Shown here: positions 1 through 5,680 of the stretch, piece after piece | Layout of the letters: every line of letters begins with the position of its first letter | Position numbering within the stretch: position 1 is the first letter of the stretch | NCBI GenBank assembly: GCA_016929985.1 | Contig: JAFGIH010000288.1 | Coordinates: 1-6,870, forward strand | Reading direction: 5' to 3' | DNA: 6,870 bases | Origin: Thermoleophilia bacterium | GTDB taxonomy: Bacteria > Actinomycetota > Thermoleophilia > RBG-16-64-13 | The notes under the pieces: generated by a model | Told to the model about the DNA's origin: nothing | Databases searched by the model: none | The model's input: the letters and a program-made list of their open reading frames with translations, nothing else | Program-made: the position numbers and the translations under genes

Positions 1-1
1 C

Positions 2-406
2 GTCGGGACAGACAACGGTCGGCTGCTTGTTGATGTCGTCTCTATCACTGGGCGGCCAGCCGAAGGAGTCCGGATCGACGAGGTTGGCCATGTCGTACGG
101 TGGGGGGACGACGGTCTCCAGAACGTTGCTGAAACCGAGTCCATCGTATTTCTTCATCGTGGGGTCCGGTTTGTTGAGAGCGCACCACCAGAACGGATAG
201 TAGGAGACCCACTCCACATACCGTGGCCCGGCCTGATGAAGGGCCTCGACCTTGGGCACGATCCTGCTCCAGACATCCGGGCACAGCCGGCCGTGGAAAC
301 TCTCGCCGTCGAAGATGACCTCATCGCCGACTTTGTGCTGGAAATGGCACGGGTAGAGCTCCACATTGCCCATGAATGCCACGACCGTGGCCCTGACCTG
401 AAACAT
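2..406 (-). CDS. TIGR04076-like protein, C-terminus cut off by the window edge
   Basis: The first 135 codons of this gene are visible; the rest lies beyond the left edge. The start is ATG at 406, with GGAGG five bases upstream. The protein opens MFQVRATVVAFMGNVELYPC, then HFQHKVGDEVIFDG near residues 22-35 and RLCPDVW near 40-46. A Cys-Pro or Pro-Cys, His-Lys-x-Gly-Asp and later Leu-Cys-Pro pattern of this kind is what I associate with the TIGR04076 family of small cytoplasmic proteins of unknown function, common in anaerobes. Several cysteines (residues 20, 42, 76 and 133) and histidines could bind a metal, but this is inference. No signal peptide or membrane segment is seen. It is divergent from the DUF1295 gene, with 143 bp between the two starts and no strong promoter visible there. 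I am confident it is coding and moderately confident of the family. Confidence 0.8.
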   Translation of the reverse strand, partial: MFQVRATVVAFMGNVELYPCHFQHKVGDEVIFDGESFHGRLCPDVWSRIVPKVEALHQAGPRYVEWVSYYPFWWCALNKPDPTMKKYDGLGFSNVLETVVPPPYDMANLVDPDSFGWPPSDRDDINKQPTVVCPD

Positions 407-549
407 CTGCGCCTCCGTTCTCGCAAAGGTGGTCGCCTAGTGCCAAGCAACCGGCGTTGAGGACCCACGGCGTTCAGCATAGCGAATGACGCATGCTGCT
501 ACCATGATTCTTGCGTCCGTACAACGAGGCCGTCCGTTAGGAGCAGAAG

Positions 550-1434
550 ATGTCCGACAAGAAGGCAGTCTCGTCGCTCGCCGCTACGCTCGGGGTCGTA
601 GGGTTGGGGGCTTTCTTCGCATGGGCGGGCTCCCAAGGCGGGGTCACCGTGGGCGACATGCCTGTCTTTGCGCTCGTGTTCTGCTACATCTTCGCGGTGC
701 AGTGGCTGGCTTTCGTGCCGTCCTATGTGGGGCGGACCGAGCGCTACTACGACCTCACCGGCAGCTTCACGTACATCTCCGCCATCGTGGTCGCGGTGGT
801 TCTGAGCGAGGCCACCGATGCCCGCTCGATCATGCTGCTGGTGCTGGTGCTCGTATGGGCGGGACGTCTGGGGCCGTTCCTCTTCCGCCGGGTGCGCCGC
901 GCGGGCAGAGACGACCGCTTCGACGAGATCAAGCGGTCCTTCTCCCGGTTGCTCATGACCTGGACGCTGCAGGGACTGTGGGTGGGCCTGACTTTGGGGG
1001 CCACGCTGGCGGCCGTGACGTCGACCAAACCCAAGAGCCTCGACGTGTTCGCCTACGTGGGCCTTGCCGTGTGGGTGATCGGCTTCGCGTTCGAAGCAAC
1101 CGCCGATCTCCAGAAGAGCCGTTTCAGGGCGGACCCCGCGAACAAGGGCTCGTTCATCACCTCGGGCCTGTGGTCGACCTCCCGGCACCCCAACTACTTC
1201 GGCGAGATCACTCTGTGGGTGGGCATCGCGCTCATCGCCTTGCCTGTGCTGCGGGGCTGGCAGTACGCCACGCTCATCTCGCCGGTCTTCGTCTACCTGC
1301 TCATCACCCGCGTGAGCGGGGTGCCGCTGCTCGAGAAGAAGGCCGACGCCACGTGGGGCGGCCAGGAAGCATACGAGGCCTACAAGCGGCAGACGCCCGT
1401 CCTGGTCCCCTTCTTCGGACGCAGACAGAGGTAG
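550..1434 (+). CDS. DUF1295 / steroid 5-alpha-reductase-like integral membrane protein
   Basis: This 294-residue protein starts at ATG 550, with AGGAG six bases upstream. It has about seven or eight hydrophobic segments, near residues 8-27, 38-56, 72-88, 92-111, 136-156, 166-184, 219-236 and 239-253. Family motifs are visible: WAGRLGPFLFRR (103-114), a conserved acidic residue in FEATADLQKSRFR (181-193), GLWSTSRHPNYFGEI (206-220) and a C-terminal WGGQEAYEAYKR (269-280). These are typical of DUF1295, which is related to the steroid 5-alpha-reductase C-terminal domain and to isoprenylcysteine carboxyl methyltransferases. The HPNYFGE stretch corresponds to the cofactor-binding loop of that superfamily. 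The bacterial substrate is unknown; a lipid or isoprenoid is likely by analogy. Length is normal for the family and no key motif is missing. A decayed lipoprotein leader follows in the same direction. Confidence 0.95.
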   Translation: MSDKKAVSSLAATLGVVGLGAFFAWAGSQGGVTVGDMPVFALVFCYIFAVQWLAFVPSYVGRTERYYDLTGSFTYISAIVVAVVLSEATDARSIMLLVLVLVWAGRLGPFLFRRVRRAGRDDRFDEIKRSFSRLLMTWTLQGLWVGLTLGATLAAVTSTKPKSLDVFAYVGLAVWVIGFAFEATADLQKSRFRADPANKGSFITSGLWSTSRHPNYFGEITLWVGIALIALPVLRGWQYATLISPVFVYLLITRVSGVPLLEKKADATWGGQEAYEAYKRQTPVLVPFFGRRQR

Positions 1435-1439
1435 CCCGG

Positions 1440-1635
1440 GTGCAGGAAACTCGTCATCCTCGGGGGTACGGTTGCCCTCGGGTTCTCGTGTGTTGGCTGC
1501 GGGAAGAGCAGCGACGGCGCCGTCTCTGTCTCCGCTGCTGCTGTGTCGACGGCCGGAGTGGCCGCCTTCTGCTGGGAACGCTACGCTCGGACCTGGACAG
1601 GAGGGTCGTGGAGTACTAGACGCTCTACTTGCTGA
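1440..1635 (+). pseudogene. Decayed lipoprotein leader with a frameshifted start
   Basis: Read in the same frame as the preceding gene, bases 1444-1635 encode a lipoprotein-like leader: RKLVILGGTVALGFSCVGCG, then KSSDGAV and a Ser/Ala/Val-rich stretch, ending in a short tail (WERYARTW) and TGA at 1633-1635. No ATG, GTG or TTG lies in frame between the upstream TAG and the leader. GTG at 1440-1442 sits eight bases after AGAGG (1427-1431) but is one base out of frame. Removing C1443 would give GTG-AGG-AAA-CTC, an ordinary Met-Arg-Lys-Leu signal-peptide start. I read this as a remnant of a small lipoprotein gene. The lipobox is weak, since Cys rather than Leu precedes VGC, and the tail overlaps the end of the convergent ankyrin gene by 11 bp. 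Chance similarity of an intergenic frame to a signal peptide cannot be excluded. Confidence 0.4.
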
Positions 1636-2692
1636 GAAGGATCGCTACGGTCTCCGTATGTCCCTTCTGTTTGGCAAGGATCACGGCGGACAGCCCGCGC
1701 TCGTTGAGCGCGATGGGGTCGGCGCCGCGCTCCAGGAGGATCCGCACCACGTCGTTGTGGCCATTCTTGGCCGCGAACATGAGGGATGTCAAGCCTTCGT
1801 CGTCGGCGGCGTGAAGGTCGGCGCCGGCGCCGAGCAGCAGTCGTACGCAGACGGCGTGGCCTGCGTTGCAGGCGAGCATCAGGGCCGTGTACCCGTGGCT
1901 TTCTTGGGTGTCCACCGGCGCCCCCGCAGCCAGCAGGAGCCGCAGCGGTTCCAGAGCGCCGGCGTGGGCGGCTGCCATCAGCGGTGTGATGCCGTTGTCG
2001 CAGGGGCCGTAGCCGTGCCCTTCCGCGAGCAGTCTGGCTACCTCATCGACGTCGTTCTTGCCGGCCGCGCGCATCAGGAGTGCGCTTCCGTTGGCCTCGG
2101 CGGGTGGAGTCTCGACGCGTGGAGGCTCGGCGGGCGGGGTCACAGCCTCCGGCGGCGCGTCGGCCGGCGCTCCGACCGGTGCCGCAGCTGCCACTGGAGC
2201 CGGGCGGACCGCCGGTTTGTGGGACATCCAGTTGGGCTCTTTGCTCACCAGTTGCGCCAGGAAGAGCACGTCATGACCCGCGTAGTACAGATCGCTCAAC
2301 GGACGTTCCCCGTCGGCCAACTCCCGCGTGGGCGCCTCTGTCGTCACGACTCCGTCGAACGTCAGCAGATAGAACCTGACCATGCCGTTCTCGGGAAGGG
2401 GATAAGCCCACGCGGGCGAGCTCTCGAACAAGAAGTCACCGGCGGCGCCGACGAGCCGCGTGCCGGCGCTGCTGGGCCATTGGTCTTTGTTCAGGTGGAC
2501 GCTGCCGTCGGCGCTCGTTAGCAGGCTGAGCGCGCCGTCGTCTGTCGCGACGACGGTGGTGACCCCGTTCTTCTCGCCCGTCTCCATAACCACGCCCCAC
2601 ACTGGGCGTCCGGGTTGGCGGCGAAGTCCCAGGTCGGCCGATCGGCGCATCAACGCGTGTTTGCGCTGGTTCTCGTACGTCTCGTCGGTCAT
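1625..2692 (-). CDS. Ankyrin-repeat protein with an N-terminal domain of unknown function
   Basis: This protein has 355 residues from ATG 2692, which has GGAGG seven bases upstream and overlaps the previous gene's stop as ATGA. A longer reading from 2794 is possible but would lie inside the upstream gene. Residues 1-150 form a mixed domain containing VWGVVMETGE (31-40) and SLYF-like SLLTSADGS (56-64). I recall similar VWGVLMETG domains in bacterial proteins of unknown role. Residues 158-200 are a Pro/Ala linker. Residues 201-355 hold about five ankyrin repeats, shown by GITPLMAAAHAGALEPLRLL (234-253), GYTALMLACNAGH (267-279) and GLTSLMFAAKNGHNDVVRIL (300-319); the last is incomplete. Ankyrin repeats bind other proteins. 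There is no signal peptide, so it is probably cytoplasmic. It is translationally coupled to the helix-turn-helix-like gene, so the two products probably work together. The target is unknown. Confidence 0.93.
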   Translation of the reverse strand: MTDETYENQRKHALMRRSADLGLRRQPGRPVWGVVMETGEKNGVTTVVATDDGALSLLTSADGSVHLNKDQWPSSAGTRLVGAAGDFLFESSPAWAYPLPENGMVRFYLLTFDGVVTTEAPTRELADGERPLSDLYYAGHDVLFLAQLVSKEPNWMSHKPAVRPAPVAAAAPVGAPADAPPEAVTPPAEPPRVETPPAEANGSALLMRAAGKNDVDEVARLLAEGHGYGPCDNGITPLMAAAHAGALEPLRLLLAAGAPVDTQESHGYTALMLACNAGHAVCVRLLLGAGADLHAADDEGLTSLMFAAKNGHNDVVRILLERGADPIALNERGLSAVILAKQKGHTETVAILLSK

Positions 2693-3162
2693 CGCGGCTC
2701 CTCCGCCAAGGCCTCGCCACCAAGATCGAGAATCCGCTTTCGCAGGACTCGGCGCGCCACCTCGCGCGTCTCTCGGACCATGTCGGAATCCCACTTCGGG
2801 GCCGTCTTGACCAGGTCAGTGGGGCTGAGATTCATGAGGTTTTCTGCCGCGAGCAGGAGGGCGATCTCATGGCGAGCCTGCTTCGTGGCCTCGTCTTCGA
2901 CCACGGCCGGAGCGGCGACCGGTGCAGCATCGACTTCTTCACCCAGGCGGTCGCCGTTCTGCAGTCTACGCAGTACTCCGTAGAGGGCCTCGGCTCGGTA
3001 GGGCGTGATGGGGTCGCCGTTCTCGAATCTCCACCAAGCCCCGCCAGTGATCTTGGCGGCCTTGCCACAGTCGTGCACCGAGTGGTCTGTGACCAGCCGC
3101 AGCACTGCCGCCCTGCCGCTGGCAAAAGCCTCTCGCACCCACTCGACTTCTTCTTCCCTCAT
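2689..3162 (-). CDS. Small HTH (XRE-like) protein coupled to the ankyrin gene
   Basis: This is a 157-residue cytoplasmic protein. I chose ATG 3162 because AAGGGG lies about five bases upstream; an upstream ATG at 3234 would add 24 residues with no family character that read through the inverted repeat. Residues 12-66 look like a divergent XRE-type helix-turn-helix: AAVLRLVTDHSVHDCGKAAK, then ITGGAWWRFENGDPITPYRA and EALYGVL. The WWRFENG piece resembles the end of the recognition helix in XRE proteins (W-x-WENG). A variable Ala/Pro/Val linker (79-90) leads to a charged helical C-terminal half (91-150) that I do not recognise. The TGA stop overlaps the ankyrin ATG by four bases. It may be a DNA-binding regulator or an adaptor for the ankyrin protein. 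The usual Gln-rich first helix is missing, so DNA binding is uncertain. Confidence 0.88.
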   Translation of the reverse strand: MREEEVEWVREAFASGRAAVLRLVTDHSVHDCGKAAKITGGAWWRFENGDPITPYRAEALYGVLRRLQNGDRLGEEVDAAPVAAPAVVEDEATKQARHEIALLLAAENLMNLSPTDLVKTAPKWDSDMVRETREVARRVLRKRILDLGGEALAEEPR

Positions 3163-3181
3163 CACGTCCCCTTGTGCAGCC

Positions 3182-3259
3182 CGGGAGACTCCGGACAAGC
3201 GTGGCACATCACGGCGGCCGCCATGGGCCGCCACCTCTTGTATCGGACGGAGTCTCCCG
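3182..3259. repeat. 12-bp perfect inverted repeat flanking a 54-bp spacer
   Basis: CGGGAGACTCCG at 3182-3193 is exactly inverted as CGGAGTCTCCCG at 3248-3259. Each arm also contains a near-palindrome GGAG-N-CTCC, with centres at 3188 and 3253, 65 bp apart, close to six helical turns. The repeat lies in the gap between the desulfoferrodoxin stop and the HTH gene's start, so it could be a pair of operator sites or an mRNA stem. No T-run follows on either strand, so it is not a standard terminator. Confidence 0.7.
3213..3232. repeat. 7-bp G+C stem-loop nested inside the inverted repeat
   Basis: GGCGGCC (3213-3219) pairs with GGCCGCC (3226-3232) around the six-base loop GCCATG. It sits within the spacer of the longer inverted repeat, so transcript from this gap could fold into a two-level stem. 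There is no following T-run on either strand. Confidence 0.55.
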
Positions 3260-3270
3260 AACGATGAGGA

Positions 3271-3645
3271 TCAGGCCTTCCACATGCCGTGCAGGTTGCA
3301 GTATTCGCGAGCCGTCACGCTTTCAGCTTCGATCGCGAATACCGCCTCCGGCGCTTGGCCCGGGTCTAGGAACTGCCGATAGGCCTTGCCGTCGGCGATC
3401 AGCTCGATCCACTCGATGTAGTGCTCCGCCTCCATGGGATGGGCTACACTCCCGACCATGACCTTGTAGCCGCCATCGACCTTCTCTATCACCGGGACGT
3501 GCTTCTCCTTGGCCGCGTCTACCGTGTTCTCGGCCATCAACTTCATGGGTTGGCCGCAGCACACCAACTCGCCGACACCGCCGTGGATGACCTCGACGAT
3601 GTTCCCGCAGATCTCACACTTGTAGACCTCAAGCTTGCTTGCCAT
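3271..3645 (-). CDS. dfx: Desulfoferrodoxin (two-iron superoxide reductase)
   Basis: This 124-residue protein starts at ATG 3645 behind GGAAGGA. It carries every ligand of a class I (2Fe) superoxide reductase. An N-terminal desulforedoxin domain has Cys10 and Cys13 (CEIC) and Cys29-Cys30 (CCGQPM), which bind a rubredoxin-like iron. The catalytic domain has Glu47-Lys48-His49 (EKHVP), His69 (AHPM), His75 (EHYIEW), Cys116 and His119 (CNLHGMW), which make the His4-Cys active iron and supply the Glu and Lys next to it. It reduces superoxide to hydrogen peroxide in the cytoplasm with electrons usually from rubredoxin, producing no oxygen, and is typical of anaerobes. No rubredoxin gene is present here. 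The HTH and ankyrin genes follow on the same strand after a 108-bp gap. A two-pass membrane-protein gene is divergent upstream. Identification is very secure. Confidence 0.98.
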   Translation of the reverse strand: MASKLEVYKCEICGNIVEVIHGGVGELVCCGQPMKLMAENTVDAAKEKHVPVIEKVDGGYKVMVGSVAHPMEAEHYIEWIELIADGKAYRQFLDPGQAPEAVFAIEAESVTAREYCNLHGMWKA

Positions 3646-3683
3646 TTCATCCTTCCTTAGAGTCTAGGGGGCCTCGAGCTTTG

Positions 3684-3712
3684 ATTATTGCCGGTCGCGG
3701 CGTCTCTGAAAC
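3684..3712 (-). promoter_or_regulatory. Possible promoter for desulfoferrodoxin
   Basis: On the minus strand, AATAAT (3689-3684) matches the -10 consensus at five of six bases. With a 17-bp spacer, the -35 position holds only a weak GTTTCA (3712-3707). The leader would be about 32 bases. No clear binding site for a known redox or iron regulator could be read around it. Confidence 0.35.
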
Positions 3713-3762
3713 TGCCGGTGCTGATGCCTGGTCGGCTGCGGACGGCCCACCGTTCGCTCGTG

Positions 3763-3776
3763 TAAACTTGGGGAGA
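3763..3776 (+). promoter_or_regulatory. Possible -10 box for a leaderless transcript
   Basis: TAAACT (3763-3768) ends seven bases before the ATG at 3776, placing the expected transcription start at or next to the start codon. No good -35 hexamer is seen (GGACGG at 17 bp). Leaderless mRNAs are frequent in Actinomycetota, and the adjacent GGGGAG is too close to act as a normal ribosome site. Confidence 0.35.
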
Positions 3777-4465
3777 TGCGCCCGCTCAAGATCGTTCTTC
3801 TCATCCTCGGCGTCGTGCTGGCCCTCGCAGGGGCCCTATCCGTGGCGTCCGGTGCGTTCGTTCTCAGCCTCGACAGCCGCTACAGCGATGCATCCGGGTT
3901 CTTCACCACGCCCACGCAGACCATCGGTAGCAACGGCTTTGCGCTGACCGTTCCCGACATCAATGGGCAACTCGCGGGCGAATGGCAGAGGTGGGGTCTC
4001 TCCCACGCGCGGGCCACCGTGCGCGTGACCGGCTCGTCCAAGCTCCCTGGCGCGGTCTTCGTCGGCATCGGTCCCACCGCGCAGGTCTCGAAGTACGTGG
4101 CCGGCATCGCCCGCGACCGCGTCACGAGCATCGACCTGCGGGCCGGCTCGGTGGAGTACGACCATGAGGACGGGACGGCTCTCCCCGCTCCTCCGGATGA
4201 ACAGGATTTCTGGGCGGCCAAGGCGGCTGGCAATGGCAGGCAGACCCTCGAGTGGACACTGCAGGAAGGCGATTGGGCGGTGGTCATCATGAACGCCGAC
4301 GGCAGCGCGCCGGTCGCCGTCGACATGAGACTTGGCGCCCGGTTCGGGGTGATCAAGCCTCTGATCATCGGGCTTCTTGTGGGCGGAGTGGTTGTTCTGG
4401 CCGGTGGGCTCACCCTCATCGTGGTCGGAGCACGGCGCCGTCCTCGCGGGGGACGGGCGATGTAG
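3776..4465 (+). CDS. Two-pass membrane protein of unknown function
   Basis: The protein has 229 residues, with hydrophobic segments at about 7-30 and 193-218 enclosing a large domain that should lie outside the membrane, and a short basic C-terminal tail (ARRRPRGGR). Within that domain are GFFTTPTQTIG (41-51), VFVGIGPTAQVSKYVAGIA (94-112), PAPPDEQDFWAAKAAG (137-152) and GDWAVVIMNADGS (165-177). I recall this arrangement and these motifs from uncharacterised actinobacterial membrane proteins, but no function is known to me. ATG 3776 touches GGGGAG directly, too close for a normal ribosome site, and a TAAACT box ends seven bases before it, so the mRNA may be leaderless. The 3' end overlaps the convergent SLH gene by 50 bp. 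I am confident it is a gene, and the function is open. Confidence 0.9.
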   Translation: MRPLKIVLLILGVVLALAGALSVASGAFVLSLDSRYSDASGFFTTPTQTIGSNGFALTVPDINGQLAGEWQRWGLSHARATVRVTGSSKLPGAVFVGIGPTAQVSKYVAGIARDRVTSIDLRAGSVEYDHEDGTALPAPPDEQDFWAAKAAGNGRQTLEWTLQEGDWAVVIMNADGSAPVAVDMRLGARFGVIKPLIIGLLVGGVVVLAGGLTLIVVGARRRPRGGRAM

Positions 4466-5504
4466 CTTCCTGCGGCTCTTCGTCAGAGCGAGCCGATATC
4501 CCAGTATCTCTGTTCCAGAAGAGAGCGATGGTCTCGGCGGCCTCTTCCCAATCGACCTGAAGATCCAGCATCTTCTGCAGATCGAGCAGCGACAAGTACA
4601 GCAGGCCTTCAAAGACGAGCGCGCTCTGCCTGAGGTGCGACGTCGTGCCGGCGACTGTATACGCACGGCTGCAGATGTCGAGGCTGATGGTGCGCTTGTG
4701 CGCTGCTATGGTCACCGTCGGACCGTCGTACGTGAGCGTGCCGCCCATCTGCTTCACGAAATCGGCCAGCGGAAGATAGTACCTGTTCGCGGCAACGTGG
4801 ATCGGCGAATTGAAGTCGAGCACGTCTCCCTCGAAAGTGAAGACAACTGTGACTCCTTTGCGTTCGCGAATGAGATTGGCGAGGATCTGGCTCACCTCTC
4901 CTCGGGTGGCCGGCCGGAAGACGTCCACGACCAGCGAGCCGAAGGGGAGAGAGGCCAGCAGATCCGCGAACTCAGCGCGCCGGATATTGGCTCCGTGGTT
5001 GCGATCGCCGGTAGGCCACCAACCCCACCAACGAGCCGGCGGCGCCTTGAGGAGCCCCGGGTGGTGGGCATCCGTGGCCCGTACGACCATGGTTATGACC
5101 TGGGCCAGGGTGATGCTGGCGTGGGGACAGAAGGCGGTGGCGGTCTCGCCTTTGGTGATGCCCGCCCAGTAGGCCGCACCCACGAACTCATGGGGATAAA
5201 AGTCGCCGGGGTCGTCGGGGCCGAGGTCGACGAAGGGCGCGAAGCTCTGGTCTTCGGTGACCTCCATGGCGAGGAGCCCACACATCATCTTGGCGAACTG
5301 GGCGCGGCTCACGGGGTCATCCGGCCGGAAGGCGCCGTCGCCCCTGCCGCTCACTATGCCGAGCTGAGCCAGTTCGTTGATGGCTGGGGCGTAGCGATGA
5401 CCGTCCGGCACGTCTGTGAAAGCAAGAGCGGTCCCAGCGCCTGCCCACAAGAAGGCAAGCGCGGCTACCACGGCGCCGGCGATCATGGCCTTTGTCCGCG
5501 TCAT
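4416..5504 (-). CDS. Secreted SLH-domain protein with a copper-amine-oxidase-like stalk domain
   Basis: This is a 362-residue exported protein starting at ATG 5504, with AAGGG about six bases upstream. Residues 1-28 are a signal peptide (MTRTK, a hydrophobic core, then a TALA cleavage site). SLH domains follow: a clear first copy at 29-74 (FTDVPDGHRYAPAINELAQL, then GAFRPDDPVSRAQFAKMM), a second at about 91-140 (FVDLGPDDPGDFYPHEF, then ASITLAQVITMV), and a divergent third at about 158-212 that contains WWGWW. Residues 222-330 resemble the copper amine oxidase N-terminal (stalk) domain, with YYLPLADFVKQMGGTLTYD (242-260) and YLSLLDLQKMLDL (303-315). The tail is polar. SLH domains anchor proteins to cell-wall polymers, so this is probably a cell-surface protein of unknown partner. 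It has its own strong promoter. Its last 50 bp are antisense to the neighbouring membrane-protein gene. Confidence 0.94.
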   Translation of the reverse strand: MTRTKAMIAGAVVAALAFLWAGAGTALAFTDVPDGHRYAPAINELAQLGIVSGRGDGAFRPDDPVSRAQFAKMMCGLLAMEVTEDQSFAPFVDLGPDDPGDFYPHEFVGAAYWAGITKGETATAFCPHASITLAQVITMVVRATDAHHPGLLKAPPARWWGWWPTGDRNHGANIRRAEFADLLASLPFGSLVVDVFRPATRGEVSQILANLIRERKGVTVVFTFEGDVLDFNSPIHVAANRYYLPLADFVKQMGGTLTYDGPTVTIAAHKRTISLDICSRAYTVAGTTSHLRQSALVFEGLLYLSLLDLQKMLDLQVDWEEAAETIALFWNRDTGISARSDEEPQEATSPVPREDGAVLRPR

Positions 5505-5546
5505 CTGGGTCCCTTCGCTCCGAGACGCCAGCAGCCTTCTGGTTCG

Positions 5547-5575
5547 ACTCTACGCGGGCAGGGCGGACCGGTCAA
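5547..5575 (-). promoter_or_regulatory. Sigma-70-type promoter for the SLH gene
   Basis: On the minus strand, TTGACC (5575-5570) and TAGAGT (5552-5547) are separated by exactly 17 bp. This gives a predicted start near 5540 and a leader of about 36 bases before ATG 5504. It is the best match to the -35/-10 consensus that I found in the window. Confidence 0.65.
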
Positions 5576-5642
5576 CCACCCCCGCGGCCTCTCCTCATCT
5601 TTGCGCTGTCTTTGCTCTCTCTTGTAGATGGCCGCCCAGGAT

Positions 5643-5648
5643 AGGAGG
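5643..5648 (+). promoter_or_regulatory. Near-perfect SD without a properly spaced start codon
   Basis: AGGAGG, continuing as AGGAGGTG, is an excellent match to the 16S anti-SD, but no ATG, GTG or TTG lies 5 to 10 bases downstream. GTG 5648 overlaps it, CTG 5663 is 14 bases away, and GTG 5681 has its own GAGG. It therefore leaves the start of the SRPBCC gene ambiguous. Confidence 0.4.
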
Positions 5649-5680
5649 TGGAGTCGAGTCGACTGAAAGCGAGGTTCGTC

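Noticed and set aside
154..480. A 108-codon minus-strand frame overlapping the TIGR04076-like gene
   Set aside because: It is Arg/Ser-rich with no motif; the overlapping frame starting at 406 has a ribosome site and family motifs.
1513..1524. Perfect 12-bp palindrome GACGGCGCCGTC
   Set aside because: It lies inside the lipoprotein remnant, occurs once, and is a G+C-rich pattern easily met by chance.
486..1619. A 377-codon open frame overlapping the DUF1295 gene on the same strand
   Set aside because: The product is Arg/Gly/His-rich with no domain pattern, while the other frame has a clear membrane-protein family. It is a G+C-driven shadow.
1472..2521. A 349-codon plus-strand open frame opposite the ankyrin gene
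   Set aside because: It is antisense to well-formed ankyrin repeats, has no ribosome site and has low-complexity composition.
2693..2794. Upstream start for the ankyrin protein at 2794 (34 extra residues)
   Set aside because: The extension is wholly inside the upstream gene and Arg/Gly-rich, whereas ATG 2692 has GGAGG and an ATGA coupling.
3163..3234. Upstream start for the HTH-like protein at 3234
   Set aside because: The added residues would be encoded by the inverted-repeat region, and ATG 3162 has a well-placed AAGGGG.
3182..3259. Inverted repeat as a Rho-independent terminator for dfx
   Set aside because: The arms are 54 bp apart and there is no T-run on either strand.
4377..5627. A 416-codon plus-strand open frame, longer than the SLH gene it opposes
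   Set aside because: The minus strand carries a signal peptide, SLH and stalk motifs and a good promoter. The plus frame shows no recognisable domain.
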